Shown here: in pieces, positions 7,949 through 17,437 of the stretch
Numbering within the stretch: position 1 is the first letter of the stretch
Layout: each line of letters begins with the position of its first letter
Origin: Arthrobacter sp. B1I2
GTDB lineage: Bacteria; Actinomycetota; Actinomycetes; Actinomycetales; Micrococcaceae
Direction of reading: 5' to 3'
Assembly (NCBI RefSeq): GCF_030816485.1
Contig: NZ_JAUSYC010000001.1
Location: 3,100,001-3,164,000 of the forward strand
Length of the DNA stretch: 64,000 bases
Position numbers and translations under genes: made by a program
The notes under the pieces: model-generated
The model's input: the letters and a program-made list of their open reading frames with translations, nothing else
Databases searched by the model: none
What the model was told of the DNA's origin: nothing

Positions 7949-9483
7949 GGCGTGGGCCGCGGCGGCAAATCCTCTGTGGCCGGGCCCTGGATGACCTTGC
8001 CGTCCACATCGAACCGGGAGCCGTGGCAGGGGCAATCCCACGTGCGTTCCCCCCTGTTGAAGCCGACAGTGCAGCCCAGATGGGTGCAGACCGCGGACAC
8101 GGCATGCACGCCTCCCGCTTGATCCCTGTAGTAGGCCGTGTTGGTCCCGGCTGCTTCAATCACCGTGCCGTCGTCAGGCTGTAGGTCCGCTACCGGCAAG
8201 GCAACATCCTTTGGGCGGGTCTTCTCCCCGTCCCTGTCATCGGCGGCCGCCGCTGCTGGAACCCCTGCTGGCCCTGTCCTGGCCCGTGACGGCGCGCGGT
8301 TGCTGTCGAACAGGGGCGCCCAGTCGTTTCGCGTGCCGTCGAGCAGATCCGCCAGCATCAGTGCGGCGGCTGTACCGTTGGTCAGCCCCCATTTGCGCAG
8401 GCCCGTAATGACGAAGGCATGCCGGCTGTCCGGGTTCAGCGGCCCGACGTAAGGCAGTCCGTCTTGCGGCATGTTGTCCTGGGTGGACCAGCGGTACGCA
8501 ACGGCCCCTGCCCCGAATCGGCTGCGCGCGTAACCGGCCAGTCTGGCATGGCGTGATGCCGGATCCACTTGTTGGGTGGCGGGATGGCCCTCGCCGCCGG
8601 CCAGCAGGTACGTGACCCCGTTCAGCCGAACCGTCAGCAACGAACGCATCGGCTCATCGGTGCTGATAAAGGTGGCGTCCAGGGGAGGGCTGTCCAATAT
8701 TGCGGCAACGATGTAGGAGCGGTGTGGCTGGCACAGTGTTTCGAACCGGCCATGGTCGCCGAAAGGCACGTTCGTGGCCACAATGGCATCGCCGGCCAGC
8801 ACCGTTCCGTTCCCGGTGGTCACTATCACCGGTGTTTGCTCCTGCAGATTGTTGGCGCGCGTCCCTTCGAAGACGAAGCTGCCGCCTCCATCCACTGCGG
8901 CGGCCAGTCCATGGAGGTACTGCACCGAGTGAATCTGCGCCTGCCTGTCGAACCGGACGGCGCCGGCCACCGGGAACGGCAGGGGTACGTCGACCGTGAA
9001 CGTGGCCGGAAGGCCGAGACTGGCGGCAAGTTCTGCTTCTGCGCGTACCTCCGGCAGGGCGTCCGCACTCCCGGCGAAGGTGTAGTTTGCAACCCGGCGG
9101 AAACCGCAGGAAATGTTTTCTGCCGCCACCACTTGGGCGATGTGCTCCACGGCAGCCTGGTTGGCGAGCCCATAGATGCCGGCGGCGCTGCGTCCATGGG
9201 TCCGGTCCAGAGCCGTGTATGCGAGGCGGTGCAGCGACGTCACTTTGCCGGTGGTATGGCCGGTGACGCCCGTACCGATCCGGCCGGCTTCCAGGACGGC
9301 CACCGAGCGGCCCGAACGCTTCAGGGCCAGTGCTGCCGTCAGACCGGCCACGCCGCCCCCGATCACCGCAACGTCCACTTCCACCGTGCCGCGCAGTTCC
9401 GGGAAGTCCGTGGCGCCGGCAGTTGCCAGCCATAGGGAGAGGAGTGCCCCTTCAGCTGAGCCCGCGGTGGTTGCATCCGGCAT
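7945..9483 (-). CDS. FAD-dependent oxidoreductase with C-terminal Rieske [2Fe-2S] domain
   Basis: Two-domain redox protein of 512 residues. N-terminal DAO-type FAD domain: [20 protein letters not shown] at about 33-52 and a second conserved [13 protein letters not shown]-terminal Rieske domain: CTHLGC and CPCHGS supply the two Cys and two His ligands at about residues 465-490. The same fusion is known from Bacillus YhfW-type proteins; the substrate is not established. The Rieske cluster probably takes electrons from the flavin. GGGAGG lies 9 nt before the ATG, supporting this start. Stand-alone leftward gene facing the glycerol operon and divergent from leuS. Confidence 0.9.
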   Translation of the reverse strand: MPDATTAGSAEGALLSLWLATAGATDFPELRGTVEVDVAVIGGGVAGLTAALALKRSGRSVAVLEAGRIGTGVTGHTTGKVTSLHRLAYTALDRTHGRSAAGIYGLANQAAVEHIAQVVAAENISCGFRRVANYTFAGSADALPEVRAEAELAASLGLPATFTVDVPLPFPVAGAVRFDRQAQIHSVQYLHGLAAAVDGGGSFVFEGTRANNLQEQTPVIVTTGNGTVLAGDAIVATNVPFGDHGRFETLCQPHRSYIVAAILDSPPLDATFISTDEPMRSLLTVRLNGVTYLLAGGEGHPATQQVDPASRHARLAGYARSRFGAGAVAYRWSTQDNMPQDGLPYVGPLNPDSRHAFVITGLRKWGLTNGTAAALMLADLLDGTRNDWAPLFDSNRAPSRARTGPAGVPAAAAADDRDGEKTRPKDVALPVADLQPDDGTVIEAAGTNTAYYRDQAGGVHAVSAVCTHLGCTVGFNRGERTWDCPCHGSRFDVDGKVIQGPATEDLPPRPTP

Positions 9484-9584
9484 CGTGTGCTGCCTCCCAA
9501 CGTTGTGGGATGATCATGCGCGCTTGCGCCGCGTAATTCAATCAGCCGCAGGGCCGGGCTGCGGCGGGCGACGTGCCGGTGCGC

Positions 9585-9590
9585 TAAAGT
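9585..9590 (+). promoter_or_regulatory. -10 box of the leuS leader transcript
   Basis: TAAAGT followed by 6 nt and then the ATG of the leader peptide at 9597. The spacing predicts that the leader peptide is translated from a leaderless 5' end. No convincing -35 is seen in the GC-rich DNA upstream. Confidence 0.5.
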
Positions 9591-9596
9591 AGATCC

Positions 9597-9623
9597 ATGC
9601 GTGCGATCCTTCTGCTTAGCTAG
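9597..9623 (+). CDS. leuS leader peptide MRAILLLS
   Basis: Eight-codon open frame (ATG CGT GCG ATC CTT CTG CTT AGC TAG) with three consecutive leucine codons, 152 nt before leuS and 38 nt before an intrinsic terminator. Leader peptides with terminators upstream of leuS are known predictions for some Streptomyces. The codon run is nearly the same as that of the leuA leader at 35288. Expected role: the translating ribosome reports the level of charged leucyl-tRNA. Confidence 0.75.
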   Translation: MRAILLLS

Positions 9624-9684
9624 CCGCCGGGTGTCCCAGACTGTGGACAACTGAGCGGCGGCCCCTCCATGGCGAGGGGCTTTT
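9623..9684 (+). terminator. leuS transcription attenuator
   Basis: Terminator: GCCCCTC (9661-9667), 6-nt loop, GAGGGGC (9674-9680), then TTTT. Competing upstream stem: GCCGCCG (9623-9629) with CGGCGGC (9656-9662), extended inside by TGTCC (9632-9636) with GGACA (9645-9649). The two stems share bases 9661-9662. A ribosome at the leader stop would cover 9623-9636 and favour the terminator; a ribosome stalled on the Leu codons would leave the upstream stem free. Inferred outcome: leuS is read through when leucyl-tRNA is scarce. Confidence 0.65.
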
Positions 9685-9774
9685 GTGTGTCCGGGGCATG
9701 GCGCCGGGCCGGCAGCAGGAGGATCAGGCCGTTATGGCAGCACAGATGCCGTAACAGAACAGAAGAGGGCAGCA

Positions 9775-12300
9775 GTGGGCGTTCAGCCGGAGACAGAGAC
9801 CGGAACAGCAACAGCAGTATCGGCGGAGCCTGAAGAGGGCACCTACAGTTTCACCGCCATGGAGGCCAAGTGGCCGCAGGTGTGGGAGGACCTCAACGTC
9901 TTCACCCCGGTGGATGACGGGTCCCGGGAGCGCCGCTACGTACTTGACATGTTCCCCTACCCGTCCGGCGACCTGCACATGGGCCACGCTGAAGCTTTTG
10001 CCATGGGTGACGTGGTGGCCCGCTACCTGCGCCAGAAGGGCTACGACGTCCTGCACCCCATCGGCTGGGACTCTTTCGGCCTGCCCGCCGAGAACGCCGC
10101 CATCAAGCGCAACGCCCACCCCAGTGAGTGGACCTACACAAACATCGACACCCAGGCGGCGTCCTTCAAGCGGTACGCGATTTCCGCCGACTGGTCCCGC
10201 CGCCTGCACACCTCGGACCCCGAGTACTACCGCTGGACCCAGTGGCTGTTCAAGCGCTTTTACGAGCGCGGCCTGGCCTACCGGAAGAACTCGCCGGTCA
10301 ACTGGTGCCCCAAGGACCAGACGGTCCTGGCCAACGAGCAGGTTGTCAACGGCGCCTGCGAGCGCTGCGGCACCACCGTTACCAAGAAGTCGCTCAACCA
10401 GTGGTACTTCAAGATCACGGAGTACGCCGACCGGCTGCTGGACGATATGGAGGAGCTCCGCGGCCACTGGCCCGAGCGCGTGCTGGCCATGCAGAAGAAC
10501 TGGATCGGCCGCTCCGAAGGAGCGCACGTCAACTTCGTGATCGAGGCCGACGGCGGCAAGCCCGCCAAGGACGTCACGGTCTTCACCACCCGGCCGGACA
10601 CCCTGTACGGGGCGACGTTCTTCGTCGTCGCCGCCGACGCGCCGCTCGCCGTCGAACTGGTCACCGATGAGCATGCCGCCGCCCTGGACGCCTACCGCGA
10701 GCAGGTCAAGGCCCTCTCGGAGATCGAACGCCAGTCCACGGAGCGCGAAAAGACCGGTGTCTTCACCGGCCGCTACGCCGTCAACCCGCTGAACGGCGAA
10801 AAGCTGCCCGTCTGGGCCGCTGACTACGTCCTGGCCGACTACGGGACGGGCGCCATCATGGCTGTTCCCGCCCACGACCAGCGCGACCTCGACTTCGCCC
10901 GCGCGTTCGACCTGCCGGTCCGGGCCGTCCTGGACACCGGTGAAGAGGATCCGGCCGTCTCCGGCACCGCCACCGCGGGGGAGGGGACGCTGATCAACTC
11001 CGGTGAGCTCGATGGCCTGCCGAAGGCTGAGGCCATCCCGGCCGCCATTGCGATGCTGGAGCAGCAGGGCACGGGCGAGAAGTTCGTGAACTTCCGGCTC
11101 CGCGACTGGCTGCTGAGCCGGCAGCGGTTCTGGGGTACCCCGATTCCCATCATCCACTGCCCGTCCTGCGGCGAAGTCCCGGTCCCGGACGAACAGCTGC
11201 CCGTGACCCTGCCTTCGGATCTCCGCGGCGAGGACCTGGCTCCCAAAGGCACTTCGCCGCTGGCCGCGGCCGAGTCCTGGGTGAACGTGGAATGCCCCAC
11301 CTGCCACGGCCCCGCCAAGCGTGACACCGACACCATGGACACCTTCGTCGACTCCTCCTGGTACTTCCTGCGCTTCGTCTCCCCGCAGTACACCGGGGGT
11401 CCCTTCGATCCCGAAAAGATCAACGACTGGATGCCCGTGGGCCAGTACGTGGGCGGGGTGGAGCACGCCATCCTGCACCTGCTGTACGCGCGCTTCTTCA
11501 CCAAGGTCATCCATGACCTGGGCATGCTCGACGCCGATGAGCCGTTCAGCGCGCTGCTGAACCAGGGCCAGGTCCTCAACGGCGGCAAGGCGATGAGCAA
11601 GTCGCTGGGCAACGGCGTGGACCTCGGCGAACAGCTCGACAAGTACGGCGTGGACGCGGTCCGGCTCACCATGATCTTCGCCTCCCCGCCGGAGGACGAC
11701 GTGGACTGGGCCGACGTCTCGCCGTCGGGCTCTGCGAAGTTCCTGGCCAGGGCCTGGCGCCTCGCCCAGGACGTGACCAGTGAACCCGGCGTAGACGTCA
11801 CCGCCGGTGACCGTGCGCTGCGTTCGGTAACGCACCGCACCATCGCCGACGCCGCAGAGCTGCTGGACGCCAACAAGTTCAACGTGGTGGTGGCCAAGCT
11901 GATGGAACTGGTCAACGCCACCCGCAAGGCGATCGACTCCGGGGCAGGCGCAGCGGACCCTGCCGTCCGCGAAGCTGCCGAGGCAGTGGCTGTGATCCTC
12001 AGCCTCTTCGCGCCTTACACGGCTGAGGACATGTGGAACCTGCTGGGCCATCCGGCGTCGGTGGCCAACGCAGGCTGGCCCACCCATGATCCCGCGCTCC
12101 TGGTCCAGGACACCGTCACCGCCGTTGTCCAGGTGCAGGGCAAGGTCCGCGACCGGCTGGAGGTGTCCCCGGACGTCTCCGAGGATCAGCTCCGCGAGCT
12201 GGCGCTGGCGTCGGAGAACGTCCAGCGTGCCCTTGACGGCCGCGGCATCCGGACAGTCATCGTCCGTGCCCCTAAGCTGGTCAACATCGTTCCGGCATAA
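9775..12300 (+). CDS. leuS: Leucine--tRNA ligase
   Basis: Class Ia aminoacyl-tRNA synthetase that charges tRNA-Leu, 841 residues. The HIGH-type motif is HMGH (about 68-71) inside [14 protein letters not shown] and the KMSKS-type motif is AMSKS (about 606-610). The CP1 editing domain ([20 protein letters not shown] and [10 protein letters not shown]) is present, so mischarged isoleucine or norvaline should be hydrolysed. Start: GTG 9775 behind AGAGGG; the open frame goes back to 9685 but through the attenuator. Controlled by the leucine leader peptide and terminator just upstream. A long hairpin follows the stop. Confidence 0.97.
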   Translation: MGVQPETETGTATAVSAEPEEGTYSFTAMEAKWPQVWEDLNVFTPVDDGSRERRYVLDMFPYPSGDLHMGHAEAFAMGDVVARYLRQKGYDVLHPIGWDSFGLPAENAAIKRNAHPSEWTYTNIDTQAASFKRYAISADWSRRLHTSDPEYYRWTQWLFKRFYERGLAYRKNSPVNWCPKDQTVLANEQVVNGACERCGTTVTKKSLNQWYFKITEYADRLLDDMEELRGHWPERVLAMQKNWIGRSEGAHVNFVIEADGGKPAKDVTVFTTRPDTLYGATFFVVAADAPLAVELVTDEHAAALDAYREQVKALSEIERQSTEREKTGVFTGRYAVNPLNGEKLPVWAADYVLADYGTGAIMAVPAHDQRDLDFARAFDLPVRAVLDTGEEDPAVSGTATAGEGTLINSGELDGLPKAEAIPAAIAMLEQQGTGEKFVNFRLRDWLLSRQRFWGTPIPIIHCPSCGEVPVPDEQLPVTLPSDLRGEDLAPKGTSPLAAAESWVNVECPTCHGPAKRDTDTMDTFVDSSWYFLRFVSPQYTGGPFDPEKINDWMPVGQYVGGVEHAILHLLYARFFTKVIHDLGMLDADEPFSALLNQGQVLNGGKAMSKSLGNGVDLGEQLDKYGVDAVRLTMIFASPPEDDVDWADVSPSGSAKFLARAWRLAQDVTSEPGVDVTAGDRALRSVTHRTIADAAELLDANKFNVVVAKLMELVNATRKAIDSGAGAADPAVREAAEAVAVILSLFAPYTAEDMWNLLGHPASVANAGWPTHDPALLVQDTVTAVVQVQGKVRDRLEVSPDVSEDQLRELALASENVQRALDGRGIRTVIVRAPKLVNIVPA

Positions 12301-12320
12301 TTGCTGCACCCGCACTAACC

Positions 12321-12355
12321 CCACCGGCCGTCGGAAATTTTCCGGCGGCCGGTGG
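12321..12355 (+). terminator. leuS terminator hairpin
   Basis: 16-bp stem CCACCGGCCGTCGGAA / TTCCGGCGGCCGGTGG with one G-T pair and a 3-nt loop, 20 nt after the leuS stop. No T tract follows, which is common in high-GC genomes. Confidence 0.6.
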
Positions 12356-12389
12356 TGGCTGAGCCGGACACCCGTCCCCTGGAGGCCCC

Positions 12390-13406
12390 TTGCCTGACAG
12401 TAATGCCGCCGCCTGGCCATGGGTCCGTGCGCGGCTGTCCGGGCTCCGTCACACGGCCCGGCCGGGGACCGGGCGGCCGGGCGGGAGCCCCCTGGTGCGC
12501 ACCGCCGTCGTCACCGACTCCGCAGCTGCCCTGCCCGCGGACTATTCGGGCAGGCTTGCGCAGGGTGGCATCCTTACCGTGACTCCCATGCCCGTCATGG
12601 TGGGCGCGGAAATCTATGGCGAGGGCGAGGACGACATCCTGGACACCGTCGCCGTGGCCATGGCCGCGGGAAAGGCGGTCAAAACATCCCGGCCCTCACC
12701 TGGCCAGTTCGAGCAGGCTTACCGCGCTGCCGAACTGCGCGGATTCGAGGGGATCGTTTCGGTCCATATCTCCGGTGGTCTTTCGGGCACCGCTGACGCC
12801 GCCCGGCTGGCTGCCGCCAGGGTGGGAATCCCGGTGGAAGTGGTGGACACGGGAACAGTCGGCATGGCGCAGGGAATGGCGGTGCAGGCCGCGGTGCAGG
12901 CAGCCGCGGCCGGTGCCGGGCCTGCGCCGGTGGCTGCTGCGGCAGCGGCCCAGGCAGCGCGCACCAAGGTCTTCTTTTACGTCCCCAGCCTCGAACAGTT
13001 GCGGCGCGGGGGACGGATCGGCGCCGCCGCATCGCTGCTGGGCACCATGTTTGCCATCAAGCCCATCCTGGCGGTCGACGGCGGCAGGATCGTCCCCCTG
13101 GAGAAGGTGCGGTCGGGGGCCAGGGCTGTGGCGCGCCTTGAGGAAATCGTGGCGGCAGAAGCGGCGGCGCGTCCGGGTGATTCCGTACGCCTGGCCGTCC
13201 ATCATTTTGGGAACCCGGAAGAGGCGGAGAGTCTGGCAGCCAGGCTGGAAGCGGCGCTTCCCGAATGTCCTCCCGCCCAGATCAGTTCCCTTCCGGCGGT
13301 CCTGGCCGCGCACGCGGGCCTTGGTGTCCTTGCGGTGATTGTAGGCAGGACGGCCAGCGGCCCGGAGCCGGGCGGGCCTGAGGCCGGCGCACACCTTTCC
13401 ACATAG
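12390..13406 (+). CDS. DegV family fatty-acid-binding protein
   Basis: DegV-fold protein. In Firmicutes such proteins (FakB) present fatty acids to a DAK-type kinase; no kinase partner is seen in this window. The fold markers TAVVTDSAAALP, VKTSRPSPGQF, VHISGGLSGTADAA and FYVPSLEQLRRGGRIG are all present. As drawn (TTG 12390, GGAGG 4 nt upstream) it has 338 residues, with a 36-residue Arg/Gly-rich extension not typical of the family. A GTG at 12495 with GGGAG upstream would give about 303 residues beginning close to the canonical VVTDS and may be the true start. Sits between leuS and comEA. Confidence 0.8.
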   Translation: MPDSNAAAWPWVRARLSGLRHTARPGTGRPGGSPLVRTAVVTDSAAALPADYSGRLAQGGILTVTPMPVMVGAEIYGEGEDDILDTVAVAMAAGKAVKTSRPSPGQFEQAYRAAELRGFEGIVSVHISGGLSGTADAARLAAARVGIPVEVVDTGTVGMAQGMAVQAAVQAAAAGAGPAPVAAAAAAQAARTKVFFYVPSLEQLRRGGRIGAAASLLGTMFAIKPILAVDGGRIVPLEKVRSGARAVARLEEIVAAEAAARPGDSVRLAVHHFGNPEEAESLAARLEAALPECPPAQISSLPAVLAAHAGLGVLAVIVGRTASGPEPGGPEAGAHLST

Positions 13407-13454
13407 GGGCTTTGGCGGCTGCCGGGTAGAGGTCCGTGTTCATAGGGTGGAGCT

Positions 13455-14351
13455 ATGTCACGCCGGGATGCTGGAGCAGCAGGTCAGCGGGCACGCCATG
13501 TGAGGGCCAGGCTCCAGGCGACCCTGGGGGAGGCCACTCCCGGGCTCCTGGAGGATGGCCCCGGCCTTGACGGTCTTGAGTACCGCGGTTCCGGGGACGT
13601 GGCAGAAGCTGGCGGGGGCGGCGGAGCTGAAACCGGCAGCGGCTCCGGGGGAGGTACCGGTGGGGCGCCTTCGCTCCGGTGGCGGGTGGGGTTCCGCGTC
13701 GCCGTGCTGCTGGCCGCCCTGGCAGTGGCGGCCGGGGCGTGGTTCTGGTGGCAGGCCGCCGCGGCGGCGCCCGAGGTCCTTCCGCTGGGTGGAGTCAGTT
13801 CCCGCGGCGCACCAGGGGCGGACGGGGACATTGCCGCCGACCGGGGCGGTGCGGCCACATCACCTGAGCCCGGCGATGGGCAGGATGGGTCTGGGCCTGC
13901 CGGCCGGGTAGTGGTGCACGTTGCCGGGGCCGTGGCCAGGCCCGGTGTTATCCGGCTCCAGCGGGGCAGCCGGGTCGACGATGCCATCGCTGCCGCAGGC
14001 GGCGCAACCGCGGATGCCGACGTCAACCGGCTCAACCTTGCACTCGTTGTGGAGGACGGGCAGAAGATCTATGTCCCGCAACGTGGGGAGCCGGTGTCCT
14101 CCTCGTCCGATGCCGCCGTTCCGGATGGCTCCGGCACAGGTGCGGCCGACGCTGCCGGAGGAAAGATCAACCTCAATACCGCGGACGCTGCCGCCCTGGA
14201 CACGCTGCCAAAGGTCGGTCCTGTGCTGGCGCAGCGGATCGTGGATTGGCGAAAGGATCACGGTCCCTTCAAGAGCGTCGAAGAGCTGGACGCGGTGGAT
14301 GGTGTTGGGCCGAAAATGCTTGAAGCCTTGCTGCCACTGGTGACGGTCTAA
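13455..14351 (+). CDS. comEA: ComEA family helix-hairpin-helix DNA-binding protein
   Basis: Membrane-anchored DNA receptor of the competence type, 298 residues. Order: acidic, Gly-rich cytoplasmic N-terminus; one membrane helix (VAVLLAALAVAAGAWFWW, about 78-95); a low-complexity linker; a SLBB domain (VHVAGAVARPGVIRLQRGS, from about 154); and a C-terminal double helix-hairpin-helix (INLNTADAAALDTLPKVGP and VDGVGPKMLEALLPL). The latter binds double-stranded DNA without sequence preference. GGTGGAG precedes the ATG. Followed after 7 nt by comEC, so the two form the membrane part of a DNA uptake machine. Pilus genes are not in the window. Confidence 0.9.
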   Translation: MSRRDAGAAGQRARHVRARLQATLGEATPGLLEDGPGLDGLEYRGSGDVAEAGGGGGAETGSGSGGGTGGAPSLRWRVGFRVAVLLAALAVAAGAWFWWQAAAAAPEVLPLGGVSSRGAPGADGDIAADRGGAATSPEPGDGQDGSGPAGRVVVHVAGAVARPGVIRLQRGSRVDDAIAAAGGATADADVNRLNLALVVEDGQKIYVPQRGEPVSSSSDAAVPDGSGTGAADAAGGKINLNTADAAALDTLPKVGPVLAQRIVDWRKDHGPFKSVEELDAVDGVGPKMLEALLPLVTV

Positions 14352-14358
14352 GACGGCC

Positions 14359-16347
14359 ATGGCAGCGAACCCGGGCAGACGCCACAGTCCTTGGAGCCGG
14401 TTCGTCGAATCCGCGGTACGGGGCCGGGACGCGGAGCCACCGGGCGTGCCGGGTTCAGGCATCAGGACACCTTCAGGCGGAAGGGAACCTGCATGGTGCT
14501 GGGCGCAGGGCGTAGACCATGTCCGCAGGCGGATGGCGGACAACGGCAAGGCCCACCAAGAAGCGGATTCCAGTCCCGCGGGGCCACGGCGACGCCTGGA
14601 TCTCCGCCTTGCCCTTCCTGCAGCCCTCGTATGGGCCGCTTCTGTGGCCGGGCTCTGGCTGCCACCCGCCGGCTTGGCCGCTTTGTGCTCCGCACTGGCG
14701 GCGCTCGGCGGCGTCCTCCTGGCCCGCGCGGCGAAGGTCGGACGGGCGCGGAAGGCACGTCCCGCCGTTGGCCGCGCCACAGTGCCGCGGTCCCGCCAGG
14801 CCAGGGTGCGGAGTTTTCCCGCCGCGCTGGGCGTCTCACTGGTGCTGGCCGCCGCCGCCGCAGCCCACTCTGCAACATCGTCCAGCCAACGGTTCGATGG
14901 GCCGCTTGCCGAGGCCATCAGCGCCGGCAAGTCAGCCGTCGCCGTCGTTGAGGTGGCAGGAAACCCGCGGGCCATGGCAGGCCCCGGCGGAACGGCGGGA
15001 CGCTGGTCGGTGCCTGTGTGGACGCAGGAAGTGACGACTGGCGGTGTCCTGGTGCGGACGCGGGCCCGGCTCGTCGTCATGGGCGGGCAAGGCTGGGGCG
15101 GGGTGGTGCAGGGGCAGATCCTGCGGGCAACCGGCAAGCTGCGGGTTGCGGACCCCGGAGAGCCGGAGGCGGGAACCCTGGCCGCCTCGACGGCACCGGG
15201 CAAGGCCACGGGCGGCTCGCTGCTGGAGGGGGCAGCGAGGGAGCTTCGGGGACGTTTCGTTTCGGCCGCGTCTTTCCTGTCACCCGATGCCCGGGGGCTC
15301 CTTCCGGGGATGGTCACCGGTGATACCAGTGCACTGGATGAGGGACTGAACAATGCGATGAAGGCGGTGGGGATGACCCACCTGACTGCGGTCAGCGGGG
15401 CAAACTGCAGCCTGGTGCTGGGGGCGTTGCTGCTGCTGTGCCGGCGGTTCCGGCTGCCCCGCGCTCCTGCTGCGGCCATGGCACTTGCCGGCCTGGCCTT
15501 GTTCGTTGTCCTGGTGGGACCTGACGCCAGCGTCCTGCGTGCAGCGCTGATGGGTGCCATAGGAGTTGCCTCCCTGGCGGGTGGACGCTCGGGACGCGGG
15601 CTCAGCTTCCTGTGCCTGGCTGTCATCGGGCTCCTTCTGACCGAGCCCGCCCTGGGCTCAAGTTTCGGATTCCTGCTGTCCGTTCTGGCAACACTGGGAA
15701 TTATTCTCCTGGGACGGCGGATCATCGGCTGGATTCCCGCGGCCGTGCCCCGATGGACCGCTGCCGCGGTTGCGGTTCCGCTCTCCGCACAGCTGTTATG
15801 CGGGCCCGTCATAGTTCTCCTGCAGCCACAGTTTGCAACCTATTCGCTCGTGGCCAATGTCATGGCGTCGCCCCTTGTGGCTCCCGTGACCCTGCTGGGA
15901 ACGGCCGCGGTGCCCCTGCTGGTGGTGCTGCCATGGGCCGCCACGGCACTGATAGCTGTGGCTGGAACGTTCAGCGCCGGCGTCGCCGCCACGGCCAGGT
16001 TCGCCGCGCAGCTGCCGGGCTCTGCTCTTCCCTGGCCGGAAGGAGTCCCCGGGCTGCTGTCCATGGTGCTGTTGTCGGCCGTGACGCTTGCAACGGTATG
16101 GGCAGCGGCCCGGCCCTTGCGGCTCCTGCGCAAGGCCCAGGCAGCGCACTCCGTCACGGTGGCTTTGATCGAGTTGCTGGAGCTGCGGCTGCAACGCTTC
16201 CGCCGTGCCGGCAGCTTGGACCCCGGACGCAGACATGGCAGGCTGGGATATTGCAATAAAACCTCCGGAAGGGACCTTCGATGGCCGCTGCGCAAAACCG
16301 AGCAACCCGCTCCCCGGCATCGAACACAGCCTCCTGGCGGGACGTAG
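14359..16347 (+). CDS. comEC: ComEC/Rec2 family DNA-uptake channel, lacking the C-terminal MBL domain
   Basis: Polytopic membrane protein thought to pass single-stranded DNA into the cell, 662 residues. An N-terminal OB-like region (AVAVVEVAGNPRAM, WTQEVTTGGVL) is followed by the competence domain with its diagnostic AVGMTHLTAVSGANCSLVLG, and many membrane helices to about residue 580. Full-length ComEC proteins continue into a metallo-beta-lactamase domain beginning with a CDVGQGD motif; here the frame ends in a basic, non-homologous tail (RRAGSLDPGRRHG onward) that overlaps holA by 67 nt. The N-terminus is uncertain: ATG 14533 would remove 58 poorly conserved residues. The nuclease-like domain may be lost or encoded elsewhere. 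Confidence 0.85.
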   Translation: MAANPGRRHSPWSRFVESAVRGRDAEPPGVPGSGIRTPSGGREPAWCWAQGVDHVRRRMADNGKAHQEADSSPAGPRRRLDLRLALPAALVWAASVAGLWLPPAGLAALCSALAALGGVLLARAAKVGRARKARPAVGRATVPRSRQARVRSFPAALGVSLVLAAAAAAHSATSSSQRFDGPLAEAISAGKSAVAVVEVAGNPRAMAGPGGTAGRWSVPVWTQEVTTGGVLVRTRARLVVMGGQGWGGVVQGQILRATGKLRVADPGEPEAGTLAASTAPGKATGGSLLEGAARELRGRFVSAASFLSPDARGLLPGMVTGDTSALDEGLNNAMKAVGMTHLTAVSGANCSLVLGALLLLCRRFRLPRAPAAAMALAGLALFVVLVGPDASVLRAALMGAIGVASLAGGRSGRGLSFLCLAVIGLLLTEPALGSSFGFLLSVLATLGIILLGRRIIGWIPAAVPRWTAAAVAVPLSAQLLCGPVIVLLQPQFATYSLVANVMASPLVAPVTLLGTAAVPLLVVLPWAATALIAVAGTFSAGVAATARFAAQLPGSALPWPEGVPGLLSMVLLSAVTLATVWAAARPLRLLRKAQAAHSVTVALIELLELRLQRFRRAGSLDPGRRHGRLGYCNKTSGRDLRWPLRKTEQPAPRHRTQPPGGT

Positions 16348-17297
16348 CCCCCGCCTCGATCGTGCTGGTGAGCGGCCCGGAAGAGTACCTGGGCATCAGG
16401 GCCATGGACAGGATCCGGTCCCAGGTCAGGGCGGCCGAGCCGGACGTGGAACTGAGCCGCATCAACGCCGCCGGATATGAAGCCGGCACCCTGACCATGC
16501 AGGTGAGCCCTTCGCTGTTCGGCGAGCGCAAGCTCATTGAAGTGGAAGCCGTGGAAGGGATGAACGACGCTTTCCTTGCAGATGCCCTCAGTTACCTGCA
16601 GCACCCGGAAGAGGACGCTGTCGTCGTGCTCAGGCATGCTGGCGGGGCCCGCGGCAAGAAGCTCCTCGACGCCATCAAAAAAGCGGGCTGGCCGGTGGTC
16701 GACTGCCAGCCGTTGAAGAAGGACGCGGACAAGGTCTCGTTCGTCATGGCGGAGTTCAAGGCGGCCGGACGCCGGATCAACCAGGACGCCGTGCAGGCGC
16801 TGGTGAATGCCGTGGGTGCAGACCTGGCAGAACTCGCGGCCGCCTGCTCGCAGCTGATCGCCGACGCGGGAAGCACCGTCACCACTGAGACCGTGGACAA
16901 GTACTACGGTGGCCGGATCGAAGCCACAGCGTTCAAGGTTGCCGATGCCGCAATGGCGGGGAACGCCCCCGTGGCGTTGTCGACGCTGCGCCACGCCCTC
17001 GCCACCGGGGCTGACCCGGTACCGCTGGTGGCAGCCCTCGCAGCGAAGCTGAGGACTGTCGCGCGGGTTGCGGGCGCCTCCGGATCATCCGCACAGATCG
17101 CCGCGGAACTGGGGATGCAGCCGTGGCTGGTAGAACAGGCGCAGCGTGACGTACGGCGCTGGACCCCCGAAGGCCTGGTGCGTTCCATCCAGGCCACGGC
17201 CGAGGCCGACGCGCAGGTCAAGGGCCTGTCCAGGGATCCGGTCTACGCGGTCGAGCACGCCGTGACCGTCATCGCCATGTCCGTCCGGGGACGGTAG
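16281..17297 (+). CDS. holA: DNA polymerase III subunit delta
   Basis: Clamp-loader subunit that opens the beta sliding clamp, 338 residues. Recognised by SIVLVSGPEEYLGIRAMDRI near the N-terminus, the LIEVEAVEGMNDAFL segment and the C-terminal collar domain (AFKVADAAMAGNAPVALSTL, then LGMQPWLVEQAQR). ATG 16281 has AAGGGA 7 nt upstream, located inside the out-of-frame tail of comEC. The comEA-comEC-holA-rpsT order is a common actinobacterial and Firmicute arrangement. Convergent with rpsT. Confidence 0.93.
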   Translation: MAAAQNRATRSPASNTASWRDVAPASIVLVSGPEEYLGIRAMDRIRSQVRAAEPDVELSRINAAGYEAGTLTMQVSPSLFGERKLIEVEAVEGMNDAFLADALSYLQHPEEDAVVVLRHAGGARGKKLLDAIKKAGWPVVDCQPLKKDADKVSFVMAEFKAAGRRINQDAVQALVNAVGADLAELAAACSQLIADAGSTVTTETVDKYYGGRIEATAFKVADAAMAGNAPVALSTLRHALATGADPVPLVAALAAKLRTVARVAGASGSSAQIAAELGMQPWLVEQAQRDVRRWTPEGLVRSIQATAEADAQVKGLSRDPVYAVEHAVTVIAMSVRGR

Positions 17298-17382
17298 CCG
17301 GCACGTCCTGGTGAAGTTCGACGGCGGTGCTGCCGCGGCTCCCTGAACGTGTTGGCTTGGTGGCGGGACCGTTTAAAGGAGC

Positions 17383-17410
17383 GTGGCCGGCACCCGAGGG
17401 TACCGGCCAC
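17383..17410. terminator. Hairpin between convergent holA and rpsT
   Basis: GTGGCCGG (17383-17390) pairs with CCGGCCAC (17403-17410) around a 12-nt loop that can add a few more pairs. No strong T run on either strand, so a weak bidirectional terminator at best. Confidence 0.5.
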
Positions 17411-17437
17411 ACCATCAGTTCGTGGGAACTGGAAACC

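Noticed and set aside
9585..9774. T-box riboswitch upstream of leuS
   Set aside because: No specifier stem or T-box consensus (TGGNACCGCG) is seen; the Leu-codon peptide with a terminator explains the region better.
9724..12420. 898-residue antisense open frame across leuS
   Set aside because: Same shadow effect; it would cover the whole leuS gene and its attenuator, and its sequence has no recognisable domain.
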